Counted from the stretch's first letter, positions 1 through 7,584 are shown. The stretch: 36,084 nucleotides of DNA from SW-6-46-9 sp964452185 (GCA_964452185.1 CAYVKO010000007.1:1-36084); one strand, 5' to 3'. Notes: generated by a model from the sequence alone, not told the origin. Program-made: numbers and translations.

Positions 1-535
1 CACGAATCTGATGCGTCCGGCCCGTTTTCGGATACGCCGTAACAAGACTAGCGGTATCTGTAGCTTTCTCTAGTTTAAAATCAGTACGAGCCGATCTTGC
101 CTCTCCACGCGTATACGGCTCTACTGCCCGCTTACGAAAATCACCTTGGGAACGACCCAAGGATTTATCAATTGTAAACTCCCTTTTTTGTATTCGGCCA
201 TATACAAAAGCGTTGTATGTTTTTGTCACCAGGCGTTCTTTGAACTGATTTTTTAGATGCGTGTGAGCTTCGTCGGTCCGAGCCACAAGAAGCACCCCAC
301 TCGTCTCACGATCAAGCCGATGAACAATGCCTGGTCGCTTTATCACCGTACCGTCCTGCATTTCTATCGGCTCTCCCACCCCTTCTGTTTCCGGATAGTG
401 TTCAAGAATCCAGTCGCAAAGATTCGGTTCGTCTGTTCGGCCATCTGCATGCACAATCAACCCCGCCGGCTTATTGACAGCCACGACTTCTTTGTCTTCG
501 AAGACTACCGATACATTATCCAGAATACTAGTCAC
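1..535 (-). CDS. RluA-family 23S/tRNA pseudouridine synthase (3' end outside window)
   Basis: Isomerises uridine to pseudouridine in structured RNA. The reverse strand encodes an open frame that begins at a GTG (535) and runs off the window edge. It shows the family's opening segment (VVAVNKPAGLIVHADG), the catalytic block HRLDRETSGVLLVA with the active-site Asp, and the later GRTHQIR motif. There is no room for an N-terminal S4 domain, so this is a short form of the family. The GTG lies inside the last codons of the acylphosphatase gene (8-base overlap), which suggests translational coupling. Which uridine is the target (RluA, RluC or RluD type) cannot be told from what is visible. Confidence 0.88.
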   Translation of the reverse strand, partial: MTSILDNVSVVFEDKEVVAVNKPAGLIVHADGRTDEPNLCDWILEHYPETEGVGEPIEMQDGTVIKRPGIVHRLDRETSGVLLVARTDEAHTHLKNQFKERLVTKTYNAFVYGRIQKREFTIDKSLGRSQGDFRKRAVEPYTRGEARSARTDFKLEKATDTASLVTAYPKTGRTHQIR

Positions 536-806
536 GTTCGATGGTAAAGTCGGTTAACTGGTCCTGGAGTGTGTCTTCCCAGCGGATGTCGCAATACTCA
601 ACATTCGCAAAATACGGACCTTCTTTTAGATGCCCCACGAAGGTTTCAAGTTTGTCCTCGGAGCCTTGCGCGACGCATTCCACGCTGCCGTCGTCCATAT
701 TCTTCACCCAACCGGACAGTCCGAGTTTATCGGCTTGCTTTTTGGTGTATGCCCGGAAACCAACTCCTTGTACCTTCCCGGTAATTTTTGCTGAAATCTC
801 TTTCAT
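528..806 (-). CDS. acyP: Acylphosphatase
   Basis: Small cytosolic enzyme that hydrolyses carboxyl-phosphate bonds. The 92-residue product from the ATG at 806 has the usual length and both signatures: GKVQGVGFRAYTKKQA with the phosphate-binding Arg, and GWVKNMDDGSVE with the catalytic Asn. A longer frame extends upstream to 866, but those residues (MGFYGKFFFK...) do not belong to the fold and overlap the divergent gene, so the start at 806 is preferred. The stop overlaps the GTG of the following pseudouridine synthase. The start sits 7 bases from an A/T-rich -10-like block shared with the divergent gene. Confidence 0.92.
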   Translation of the reverse strand: MKEISAKITGKVQGVGFRAYTKKQADKLGLSGWVKNMDDGSVECVAQGSEDKLETFVGHLKEGPYFANVEYCDIRWEDTLQDQLTDFTIERD

Positions 807-813
807 ACATTGG

Positions 814-819
814 TATAAT
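814..819. promoter_or_regulatory. Symmetrical -10 element between two divergent genes
   Basis: TATAAT reads rightward 11 bases before the ATG at 831. The same block read leftward (TATTATACC) gives a -10-like hexamer about 7 bases before the acylphosphatase ATG at 806. The whole intergenic gap is only 24 bases, so both transcripts would be nearly or fully leaderless. Inferred from sequence only. Confidence 0.5.
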
Positions 820-830
820 AACCGCTGTGT

Positions 831-1484
831 ATGAATTTTGAAAAAGAATTTTCCATAGAAACCCAAAAAGAGGAGTCGCCGAAAGATGAAAAAATCATCA
901 ACGGAGAAGAAGTTAAGCGACGTGTCCTAGAGATCAAGAACGATAAGACAAAGCTTGTCCAGGCTCCAAAGATAAGCTCACAAAGCCCGCTTCACAATCG
1001 TCTGCATGAAAAAAGGCCTTCGAGAGATACCTCTCATGAGGTAGAAGACTTTGCCGAACCAAGAAAGGAAATACTGGAGTCATTCGGAATCCAAAATGAT
1101 GAAGACCATGTAATCATTCTTTCCGGTGACGAAGATAGGCTACCCGGAGGAACTCAGCGCGACTTCCGAGCATTCAGCATCATCTTTGATGAAAAAGAGG
1201 GTGAGCAAATCTACGCCGAGGGGCGTACATGGCACGAAAAACTTAATAAACGAATAGCCCAACGCCTTTCTGAAATCCTCAATCAAGAAATACACCTTGG
1301 TGACATAAAAGAGGAAATCAATGAACGATACATCACCATCAAGGGATTCTTAAGCGATGATAAGTTTGCAGAACTCGAAGACGACTTTCGCGACCACCAG
1401 TCTTTTGCTTTCGAAACTGAGGACGGTACGATATGCCGAACACCCGCCGGCTGGTTCATAAGCGGTGGCAGTTTGTCTTCCTAG
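831..1484 (+). CDS. Unknown protein, charged N-terminus and compact C-terminal domain
   Basis: I do not recognise the family. The 217-residue product has a lysine/glutamate-rich, probably disordered first ~85 residues, followed by a mixed alpha/beta region (DHVIILSGDEDRLPGG..., FSIIFDEKEGEQIYAEGRTWHEKLNKRIAQRL) and a short C-terminus ending in GWFISGGSLSS. There is no signal peptide or membrane span, so it is probably cytosolic. The ATG at 831 follows a TATAAT box by 11 bases and has no Shine-Dalgarno sequence, so it is likely read from a leaderless mRNA. It is divergent from acylphosphatase and stands alone upstream of tRNA-Val. Composition looks like a real gene rather than a shadow, and no longer frame opposes it. 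Confidence 0.7.
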   Translation: MNFEKEFSIETQKEESPKDEKIINGEEVKRRVLEIKNDKTKLVQAPKISSQSPLHNRLHEKRPSRDTSHEVEDFAEPRKEILESFGIQNDEDHVIILSGDEDRLPGGTQRDFRAFSIIFDEKEGEQIYAEGRTWHEKLNKRIAQRLSEILNQEIHLGDIKEEINERYITIKGFLSDDKFAELEDDFRDHQSFAFETEDGTICRTPAGWFISGGSLSS

Positions 1485-1487
1485 AAG

Positions 1488-1515
1488 TTGATTTTTTCCG
1501 TTCAGTTAGTATCAT
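1488..1515 (+). promoter_or_regulatory. Probable promoter of tRNA-Val
   Basis: TTGATT (1488-1493) and TATCAT (1510-1515) lie 16 bases apart, ending 23 bases before the tRNA. An overlapping CATAAT (1513-1518) is an alternative -10. Confidence 0.45.
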
Positions 1516-1538
1516 AATCCTGTATTGGAGTTAAATAC

Positions 1539-1614
1539 GGGCGGTTAGCTCAGCTGGTAGAGCGTCTCGTTTACACCGAGAATGTCGTAGGTTCGAGTCC
1601 TACACCGCCCACCA
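1539..1614 (+). tRNA. tRNA-Val (anticodon UAC)
   Basis: A complete cloverleaf can be drawn. The acceptor stem is GGGCGGT with ACCGCCC, the anticodon stem TCTCG/CGAGA encloses the loop TTTACAC, the T-arm carries GGTTCGAGTCC, the discriminator is A, and CCA is encoded at 1612-1614. The anticodon TAC reads GUA and, by wobble, other valine codons. Its last 12 bases before the final A are repeated at 5487-5498, on the far side of the STAND gene. Confidence 0.97.
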
Positions 1615-1680
1615 GAATCGTTATCCTGCCTAGAAGCCTCTGACAAACAATAACTTTTTTCGTGCACAAAAGAAGCGTGT

Positions 1681-4600
1681 CTAATCTGGATAAATTATTG
1701 ATTTTTTATAAACATTTGCGTATTGATCCATTTCCATTCTCTCCTCCCTTAATTCTCTCAATTTTTCAGTACTCAAGCTCCTTTCTCCCCATATTATCCA
1801 TACAAGCTTTTGATTTGTTGCCTCTAGGTATTTTTTTAATAAATCCTCCCTTATATAGAAAACAGAGGAATTAAAATAATTTTCTTCACGATTAAATTCA
1901 CGATATATGGTAGAGATATCGCCTGATGAATCATACAAATCTAGCGTATTTGCGTGATTAACCAAACCTAGGCTTTCAGCGAGTGCTGGTGCAACACACT
2001 TGAAATAAGATCTGTTTAGCTCACTATGGTATGTTTCCCAACAGTATTCATAAACAGGTGCTTCGACACTGATATCATCAGGCACGTCAGGGTTATGCAG
2101 AAAAGGTTCTCTCGTATCTCTCTCCGCAACTCCTTCAGCATCTCTTACGTAAGACCCGAAATGTTTAGACCAAGGAATTTCACCTGCAAAAGTGTAATAT
2201 TCTTCTCCAGAACTAACCATTCTGTTGTTTCCTGGATATGGAATATGATTGATGGAGTCCTTAACTATGGGAGCTTCTTCCTCAGAAACCAACACCGTCC
2301 TAATAAATGTAAAAGAGTTTCTTGAACCTGAAGATTGCTCAGAAACATATCCATCAAGCAAAATCCAGCTGTCAGAGCTATCATCAACCGTTTTTTGTCT
2401 TAGAAGATGTTGATAATCGGGGACTGGACCACTTTTTAACCAGTCAATTGGTTTTTCGGCCGTTGCCTGATCAAAGATGCTTTCGATCGGGGGGTTCCAT
2501 TCTGGGGCAGGATTAGGAAAGCTTGGGTCTATATCGCAATCAGATGTCCTGTGGTTAAAGTATGCTCCCTCTAGTAGGCCAGCATCTTTCCTCAGCCCAT
2601 ACATCTCAAAGAAGGCTATCCAAGAATATTTTTTGCCATATCTATCTATCTTTCCTTCGCTTTGACTCTGACCAACGGGACGCCTGCGAGATATTGAGTT
2701 ATCAATATCTTTGAATGTCTCCGATTTGTATCCAAGATCATGGACTCTCCATAGGACTCTCTTACGAACTGACTGGTACTCCTCATTGGACATATCATAA
2801 TTACTGCGTTCAGGAACAAGGCTACCTAATGTATAATTTTCAAAATCCATATGGAAAGCATTTTCAGCATCATCTAATATCTCATCATCTATAGATTCTA
2901 AATCAATGAAAGGCGCAGGTATTTGACTGAAGGGCCTTTCAGTGTGGGTGAGATTATTAAATTCAAAACTGTCTGGCACGACCTTTTTCGCTAAATCAAT
3001 AATTCCCAATGAGTAGTCTTGAACGAGAACATGGTACGTCTTGTAGGGTGCGCCTGGTATAAATATTTTATTTATCAACTCTTGTGCAAAAGTGGGTAAG
3101 TTATTTTGTAATTCATCTCCATCAGGATCTGCCCACCAAGACATAGCAACTCCATATGATGCAGCCAACATTCTTTCTGGTAAGTAGATATCATCGTATT
3201 CAATACTATTGATTGTTGTCTCAAAAAGCTTCTGCGGATATACCGACCCTAAAGAGTATAAAGCCTTTGTCGCTCTATCTCTCAATTTACGGTTTGTGGT
3301 AGTTAATATCGCAGAGATTAGCTTAATCAGATTGTCTATATTATTTTCTGATATATTTTCAATATCTCTTTCTTTTACCCATCTTAATATTCTAAAAACA
3401 ACTGAATGTTTGGTAATTTTTCGCAAATATTCTGACCATAACAAGTCACGCTCAGCCATGTCCATTTTGGAAAGATAGTCATAAATCCGCGTTTCTGAAT
3501 AAGGGTGATCAGGTCGAGTCGCAAGGCTTGTCAGTGCTTCGAAAACCTCATTCTTTCCCCAGTCATCAAGATTTCTTAAAAGATAATCTACTATTTCACC
3601 CGTTTTTTGAGTGAATGAGTTACGATTACGCCAATAAAGTCCTGATATAAAAACATCCTTAAAAGCATCACGAGAACGTAAGCATCTTTTCGGTAAGAAA
3701 GAAATGAGTTCTCTTTTTTCTTCAGGAACCTTTCTCTTTACGCGTTCTGGAAACTCCAACATAAGAGCTGTTGCAATACCTGGTTCCTTGTATTTGTTTA
3801 CGTATACACCAAAGCTAAATATTTTTCCTAAGGGCTTATTGGCATAAAAACTTCTCTTGATTGCCTCTTCTGAATCTGTTGATAGATGGCGGTTCATTAA
3901 ATCTAAAGCTATTAGATGATCACTGAAGCGCTGATAAGGAAATTGAATAACCTCTACATATTCTTCTTTGTCAGAATCCCAATGAGCAGTTTCTGTTAGT
4001 AAGCTTTCTCCTATCATGTCTTCTAAGAAAGATGAACTCTCGGAAGCAGACAGTCCAGTAAGTAAACTTATAATATTGACACATTGTTGCTTAGAGATAA
4101 AATCTCGAACATTATCTGACATAGCAGTTGCAATACCCACCGTTTGACCACTACTGTTGTCAACATCTCCTTTAAAAATACGCCAACAAGTACCGTGAGG
4201 TAGATTGTACTTGTCTTCGATGTCTTCACCGACTTCGTCAACAAAAAATTCAAAAAGATACCTCATGCCTTTTTGGCCAGAGAATATCTTCTTAAACTGT
4301 TCTTTCTTTTTTCTTGCGCTTAAATCAGATATTGCCTTGCAAAAAACCTTGAGAAAGAGAGGGTTGGAAAACTCAGGGGTTAGCAAGGGATATTCTGGTG
4401 CAGGTATATTATAGTGATCAAAGAAACTAATCTGAGCATCAAACTCAATACCTGAAAACCCCTCATGAGTAAAATGCACGTAATTAGCAGAGCTCTTTTG
4501 GTTAAGGATTTGCTTATCAAAAGGTGTCCTGCAGCTAAGAGCAAGGCCTATGTTTGGATAATTACTTAATCTTTGAGAAAGTTTGTATAATGATTTCCTC

Positions 4601-5391
4601 CATTTCTGACGGTTACCTTCGTTAATCCCATCAATTATTATCAAGCAGCGTTCAGTTTCAGAGTAATTGATTGCACCGAGGTGGTTTAGTAATTCTTCTG
4701 GGGTTTCAGCTATATTTGAGACCTCGCAAATACCCTTCAAGGGAGACATCTCCTCTGGAAGTTCATGCGCCAGGAAAAACAAAGTCAACTTACCATCCCG
4801 CATTCTATTCGTGGCAAGATCGCACAGAAAATGAGTTTTTCCCGTTCCTCCATCTCCTTTCATAAAAAGACAATTATTCAATAAAGACTTGAAGGTGGGG
4901 CTATTCACATAATTTAGTATCGAATTAACTGATCTGTCCAGATTATTTACTCGGCGAATTTTGCTACGTACTTCTGATTTTTGACTTTGATTGTCTGCAT
5001 TTTCTTCTTTTTCTCGAAGAGTGCTAATAATAGTATCAATGCTTCTTGATAGGAAGCTTAAGGAGCGCGGAAGACCTTGAAGACCCTCTTTTTTTAAAGG
5101 AGATGTTTGGCTTATCTTGCTAAGTAATTTTTCGACCCTAATAGGGCTATGTATTCTATTTTTTAACCTATTCTGAATTGAAGAGGGTAAATTTTCCCAA
5201 GAATCTAAGAGATCGTTACGTAAGCTCATAACCCGATCTCTATATCTTTGTGTATACAGCAAGCCACCAAAAGCATCGAGAGAGTCTTTTATTGTTAAAT
5301 TAGGAGCAGAAGGATCGGTTGTCGGTGTATAACGAGGCCCAGCCTCCTCAATCTGATTTTGAGATATATTATGTATCTTTTCTAAACTCAT
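1681..5391 (-). CDS. Large STAND/NACHT-type P-loop ATPase, probable anti-phage or conflict protein
   Basis: A 1236-residue protein with one P-loop NTPase module: Walker A GDGGTGKTH (residues ~179-187), Walker B CLIIIDGINEG (~249-259) and a sensor-like LALSCRTPF (~283-291). The hydrophobic strand ending in DGINEG is typical of the NACHT/STAND class that includes bacterial Avs defence ATPases. Residues 1-175 are helical with an AGPRYTP motif near the N-terminus. About 850 residues follow the ATPase, first helical and repeat-like (residues ~500-750), then more beta-rich, ending with a conserved-looking tail (KLVWIIWGERSL). I see no recognisable nuclease, TIR, SIR2, protease or membrane effector. 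Neighbours are the tRNA-Val end and its copy, so it looks like island cargo. STAND class is secure; a defence role is inference from class and context. Confidence 0.75.
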   Translation of the reverse strand: MSLEKIHNISQNQIEEAGPRYTPTTDPSAPNLTIKDSLDAFGGLLYTQRYRDRVMSLRNDLLDSWENLPSSIQNRLKNRIHSPIRVEKLLSKISQTSPLKKEGLQGLPRSLSFLSRSIDTIISTLREKEENADNQSQKSEVRSKIRRVNNLDRSVNSILNYVNSPTFKSLLNNCLFMKGDGGTGKTHFLCDLATNRMRDGKLTLFFLAHELPEEMSPLKGICEVSNIAETPEELLNHLGAINYSETERCLIIIDGINEGNRQKWRKSLYKLSQRLSNYPNIGLALSCRTPFDKQILNQKSSANYVHFTHEGFSGIEFDAQISFFDHYNIPAPEYPLLTPEFSNPLFLKVFCKAISDLSARKKKEQFKKIFSGQKGMRYLFEFFVDEVGEDIEDKYNLPHGTCWRIFKGDVDNSSGQTVGIATAMSDNVRDFISKQQCVNIISLLTGLSASESSSFLEDMIGESLLTETAHWDSDKEEYVEVIQFPYQRFSDHLIALDLMNRHLSTDSEEAIKRSFYANKPLGKIFSFGVYVNKYKEPGIATALMLEFPERVKRKVPEEKRELISFLPKRCLRSRDAFKDVFISGLYWRNRNSFTQKTGEIVDYLLRNLDDWGKNEVFEALTSLATRPDHPYSETRIYDYLSKMDMAERDLLWSEYLRKITKHSVVFRILRWVKERDIENISENNIDNLIKLISAILTTTNRKLRDRATKALYSLGSVYPQKLFETTINSIEYDDIYLPERMLAASYGVAMSWWADPDGDELQNNLPTFAQELINKIFIPGAPYKTYHVLVQDYSLGIIDLAKKVVPDSFEFNNLTHTERPFSQIPAPFIDLESIDDEILDDAENAFHMDFENYTLGSLVPERSNYDMSNEEYQSVRKRVLWRVHDLGYKSETFKDIDNSISRRRPVGQSQSEGKIDRYGKKYSWIAFFEMYGLRKDAGLLEGAYFNHRTSDCDIDPSFPNPAPEWNPPIESIFDQATAEKPIDWLKSGPVPDYQHLLRQKTVDDSSDSWILLDGYVSEQSSGSRNSFTFIRTVLVSEEEAPIVKDSINHIPYPGNNRMVSSGEEYYTFAGEIPWSKHFGSYVRDAEGVAERDTREPFLHNPDVPDDISVEAPVYEYCWETYHSELNRSYFKCVAPALAESLGLVNHANTLDLYDSSGDISTIYREFNREENYFNSSVFYIREDLLKKYLEATNQKLVWIIWGERSLSTEKLRELREERMEMDQYANVYKKSIIYPD

Positions 5392-5404
5392 CTCTTAAGA
5401 AGAT

Positions 5405-5433
5405 AATTAAATATTTATTTAATTCTAATTATA
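5405..5433 (-). promoter_or_regulatory. Probable promoter and palindromic leader of the STAND gene
   Basis: On the reverse strand TATAAT occupies 5428-5433. Between it and the ATG at 5391 lies a near-perfect palindrome (AATTAAATA-TT-TATTTAATT, 5405-5424), either a hairpin in the mRNA leader or a repressor operator. A purine-rich AAGAG stands directly before the start codon. Confidence 0.45.
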
Positions 5434-5470
5434 TCCTTATCTAGACCAATACATAAAATCGTAAATTGGT

Positions 5471-5498
5471 GGTTCCAGTCAGAAACACACCGCCCACC
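5471..5498 (+). repeat. Copy of the tRNA-Val 3' end (distal boundary of the island)
   Basis: ACACCGCCCACC at 5487-5498 is identical to 1602-1613. GGTTCCAGTC at 5471-5480 matches the T-arm sequence GGTTCGAGTC at 9 of 10 positions, but with 4 extra bases between the two blocks. The rest of the tRNA is absent, so this is a fragment rather than a second gene. Confidence 0.7.
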
Positions 5499-5572
5499 GA
5501 AAGCATCTTGACAAAACCTCACACCCGCTTACCATTACCGTGACAAGCACCACGCTTGTCATCCGTCGATCC

Positions 5573-5608
5573 GCCCGCCAGACTGACATCAGTCTGGCGG
5601 GCTTTTTT
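5573..5608 (+). terminator. Strong rho-independent terminator, rightward
   Basis: A 14-base-pair G/C-rich stem (GCCCGCCAGACTGA pairing across a 2-base CA turn) is followed by CTTTTTT. A second hairpin (GACAAGC/GCTTGTC, 5542-5560) lies just before it. No rightward gene ends here. It sits 75 bases beyond the copied tRNA-Val 3' end, so it may be the original terminator of tRNA-Val, displaced by the island. Confidence 0.8.
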
Positions 5609-5612
5609 GTTT

Positions 5613-5981
5613 CTAACATGTCGAATGAATCAACGCACCAACAGGCTTGCCGGCTTCAGCTAACTCGTTGTATTTCTCTACCGCTTCGTTTGTCTCAAGC
5701 ACGTGTACTTCAACTCCTTTCTTTTCTAAATATTTGATAGTTTCGTCTTTGATTTTGAGTCGTTCATTCTGCCCGGTGGAAAGAATAACGATCTTTACAC
5801 CTTCATCTACAAGCTCTTCTACATCTGCTGGCTGAACACCCGGATCATGACTTGTTCCGGTTTCATTCCAGTCCCACCCGCGACCACCGCCGGGCCACAA
5901 CTTTGCGTCTTTGAACGTACCGGCATCCGTCTGCACCTCTCCCCACGACAGATTTGTAATGTGTGGTGAATCCTCTGGCAT
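5613..5981 (-). CDS. Mth938-like domain protein
   Basis: The 122-residue product fits the Mth938/DUF498 family (the fold shared with human AAMDC and NDUFAF3): an N-terminal beta segment (PHITNLSWGEVQTDAGTFKDAKLWPGG), a central GTSHDPGVQPADVEELVDEGVKIVILSTGQNERL block matching the family's helix-strand-glycine pattern, and a C-terminal HVLETNEAVEKYNELAEAGKPVGALIHSTC. Length is normal for the family. Biochemical function is poorly defined across the family. It lies 55 bases downstream of the 9-TM protein gene, separated by an A/T hairpin that recurs elsewhere in the window. Confidence 0.8.
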   Translation of the reverse strand: MPEDSPHITNLSWGEVQTDAGTFKDAKLWPGGGRGWDWNETGTSHDPGVQPADVEELVDEGVKIVILSTGQNERLKIKDETIKYLEKKGVEVHVLETNEAVEKYNELAEAGKPVGALIHSTC

Positions 5982-5995
5982 AGTGATAGAAATTA

Positions 5996-6022
5996 ATTAT
6001 ATAACTTATTATATAATTCTTT
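5996..6022. repeat. 27-base A/T hairpin, first copy
   Basis: ATTATATAA-CTTA-TTATATAAT followed by TCTTT: a 9-bp stem with a 4-base loop. An identical 27-base copy lies at 29023-29049. Here it sits between the 9-TM gene and the Mth938-like gene, and could act as a weak terminator, an RNA-stability hairpin or a protein-binding site. Confidence 0.65.
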
Positions 6023-6036
6023 TCAGGCTCAAAATT

Positions 6037-7047
6037 CTACTTGTGTATGAATTCTGGCGGGCTTTTGCGTTTCTGAAGCCACTCGACCACCATGTGACCG
6101 GAGAATACAACCGCAAGCAACAGAACGTACATACCGATAAATTCAAGATATGAAAACGCCAGCCCTTCAAAAAAGTCTACGAATGTAATAGTCATCCATG
6201 AACAGATGGAAATAACACCGGCCATATTCGCGGCCAGTTCCCAGTTGCCGGAAAGTTCTTCTCCCCCCGGCTTCACCGAAGCTAGCATTTTCCGTGCAAG
6301 CGGACCGCTAAGCATAGCGCCATTGATAATCAGGATACCGATAACCGTCTGCATGAAAAGCATTTTAGTGGTCGGATCAAACCCTTCAATGATAAACAGC
6401 ACGCTCAGGAAATCGAAAGCCAGACCAACCCAGACTACCGCACTGATAGTCGGAAACACTGCAAAGATGTGTTCTTTGAGAATATTGGCTCGCTGTGAAA
6501 TCAAAAACAGGTAGTCCAAAACGATGACTGAACCGAGTGTAAAGATCGAGTGGAACCCGTGGCCAATGTAGAAAAGCTGCATTCCGTCGAAAACCTCCCG
6601 CCAACCCGGAAACGACGTTATCAGAAAACACAAAACAAACGCTACCCCGTAGAAGTATGTAATCCAATTGGCAAACATATCACCGCTTTTGTTGGGTGCA
6701 AAAAGCATGACAACCGTCACTCCCAAAAGCAGCGTGAAGAGTGGGGTCAGTATTGAAAACGATGCAACCACTTCTGAGGCTGTAGGCACATATGATATCC
6801 CCTCATGCGCAGCCGCTGTTACCGTTGAGAGCAATCCGATGTATGACAGCGTACCGATAACCACACCGCCAACAAAAAGCGGCAAGAGGCGTACTGCTAT
6901 CCAGTCATAAATAACACACTTCATGTCTTTTCCGCAGTGGAAATCCTTCAGGCTCAGTACGAATCCCCACATTGCCGCAGCTCCAGCCAGCGCTACTCCT
7001 AGCTGTTTACCAAAAAGCAAAAGTTCTGTTAGCTCGATTCCGTACAT
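6037..7047 (-). CDS. Polytopic membrane protein, about nine spans, unknown function
   Basis: I do not recognise the family. The 336 residues contain about nine hydrophobic spans, starting near residues 10-30 (LGVALAGAAAMWGFVLSL) and ending near 305-325 (YVLLLAVVFSGHMVVEWL). Polar features inside or near membranes include GHGFHSIF, SGHMVVEW and a cytosolic-looking loop VKPGGEELSGNWE. Its ATG overlaps the stop of the small membrane protein upstream (TAATG), so the two are almost certainly co-translated and may form one complex. No signature of a known transporter class is evident. Confidence 0.8.
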   Translation of the reverse strand: MYGIELTELLLFGKQLGVALAGAAAMWGFVLSLKDFHCGKDMKCVIYDWIAVRLLPLFVGGVVIGTLSYIGLLSTVTAAAHEGISYVPTASEVVASFSILTPLFTLLLGVTVVMLFAPNKSGDMFANWITYFYGVAFVLCFLITSFPGWREVFDGMQLFYIGHGFHSIFTLGSVIVLDYLFLISQRANILKEHIFAVFPTISAVVWVGLAFDFLSVLFIIEGFDPTTKMLFMQTVIGILIINGAMLSGPLARKMLASVKPGGEELSGNWELAANMAGVISICSWMTITFVDFFEGLAFSYLEFIGMYVLLLAVVFSGHMVVEWLQKRKSPPEFIHK

Positions 7048-7223
7048 TACAATTTTGCAAGCAGAATTACAATGCCCAGAAGATATACCCCTTTCGCAAC
7101 ATACAGTAGTTCAAATCCGCCGCCCGAAGCTACATATGCAACGTTAGCGAAAAAAAGTAACCCTGAAAATATAAGTATTTTCTCAAAAGTTGTAAGGTGA
7201 AACAGTTGAGTCTTTTCTTCCAT
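7047..7223 (-). CDS. Small membrane protein, two spans, partner of the downstream 9-TM protein
   Basis: The 58-residue product from ATG 7223 (MEEKTQLFHLTTFEKILIF...) has two hydrophobic spans separated by ASGGGFE. An earlier start codon at 7241 would place the -10 box (TATACT, 7232-7237) inside the gene, so 7223 is chosen; this leaves an 8-base gap between -10 and start, i.e. a leaderless mRNA. The stop overlaps the next ATG. Function unknown. Confidence 0.65.
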   Translation of the reverse strand: MEEKTQLFHLTTFEKILIFSGLLFFANVAYVASGGGFELLYVAKGVYLLGIVILLAKL

Positions 7224-7269
7224 ACAAGTGCAGTATACCACTTATTTATTGAAAGTTTTTATGTATTAC

Positions 7270-7584
7270 TTGGTCCTCCCGGCACTCCAAGAGTATTTCC
7301 TCGCTACGCTCAGGGCACAGAATCGAACTCCACCCTTCTCTTCCTGACGCACACAAAGAAATTTGTGTGCTCCGGTCTGACACTCATTGTATTCTTGTCC
7401 TCCCGGCAGGAATCGCCTACAAGTCCTCGCAAAGTATAGTCGTTGCTGTCTTGAGCAGACTCCTTGCTTTGCGGGCTCGCAGGCCACCTCTCGGTATCGT
7501 TGCGCAATGCTCACGATATACCTGCGACCTTCGATCCTGCATGAATATGCATAAATGCATATTCTCGGAAGCCTTTGTTTTATT
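7270..7584 (-). repeat. Tandem tRNA-3'-end elements downstream of tRNA-Arg(UCU)
   Basis: Non-coding stretch with two extra copies of the tRNA-Arg 3' end: 7397-7415 (19 bases identical to 7587-7605) and 7270-7284 (15 bases identical to 7584-7598, including the CCA complement). The inner interval carries a 9-bp hairpin (7543-7564, loop TAAA) next to an inverted T-arm fragment (TTCGATCCTGC, 7530-7540), plus a GGTATCGT/ACGATATACC stem at about 7492-7522. The outer interval carries a 9-bp hairpin (7349-7370, loop GAAA) and a T-arm-like GAATCGAAC at 7320-7328. No credible protein gene lies here. Confidence 0.8.

Larger units (their letters stand above)
1602..5498. mobile_element. Candidate tRNA-Val-integrated island carrying one STAND ATPase gene
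   Basis: The interval is bounded by the tRNA-Val 3' end (ACACCGCCCACC, 1602-1613) and an identical 12-base copy at 5487-5498. The copy is preceded by GGTTCCAGTC, which resembles the tRNA T-arm. This is the usual footprint of site-specific integration into a tRNA 3' end. The only gene inside is a 1236-residue ATPase that is visibly more A/T-rich than its neighbours. No integrase or transposase is present, so the element either lost it, was mobilised in trans, or moved by another route. Confidence 0.6.

Noticed and set aside
257..547. Rightward open frame of 96 codons
   Set aside because: It lies opposite the RluA-type gene, whose catalytic motifs are clear on the reverse strand.
1615..1680. 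Possible terminator of the STAND gene
   Set aside because: No stem with a following T-run could be drawn on the reverse strand between the gene end and tRNA-Val.
1602..5498. Insertion sequence or transposon
   Set aside because: There are no terminal inverted repeats and no transposase; the direct tRNA-end copies fit site-specific integration better.
5573..5608. Terminator serving the Mth938-like gene
   Set aside because: That gene reads leftward; on its strand the hairpin is preceded by A's and not followed by T's.
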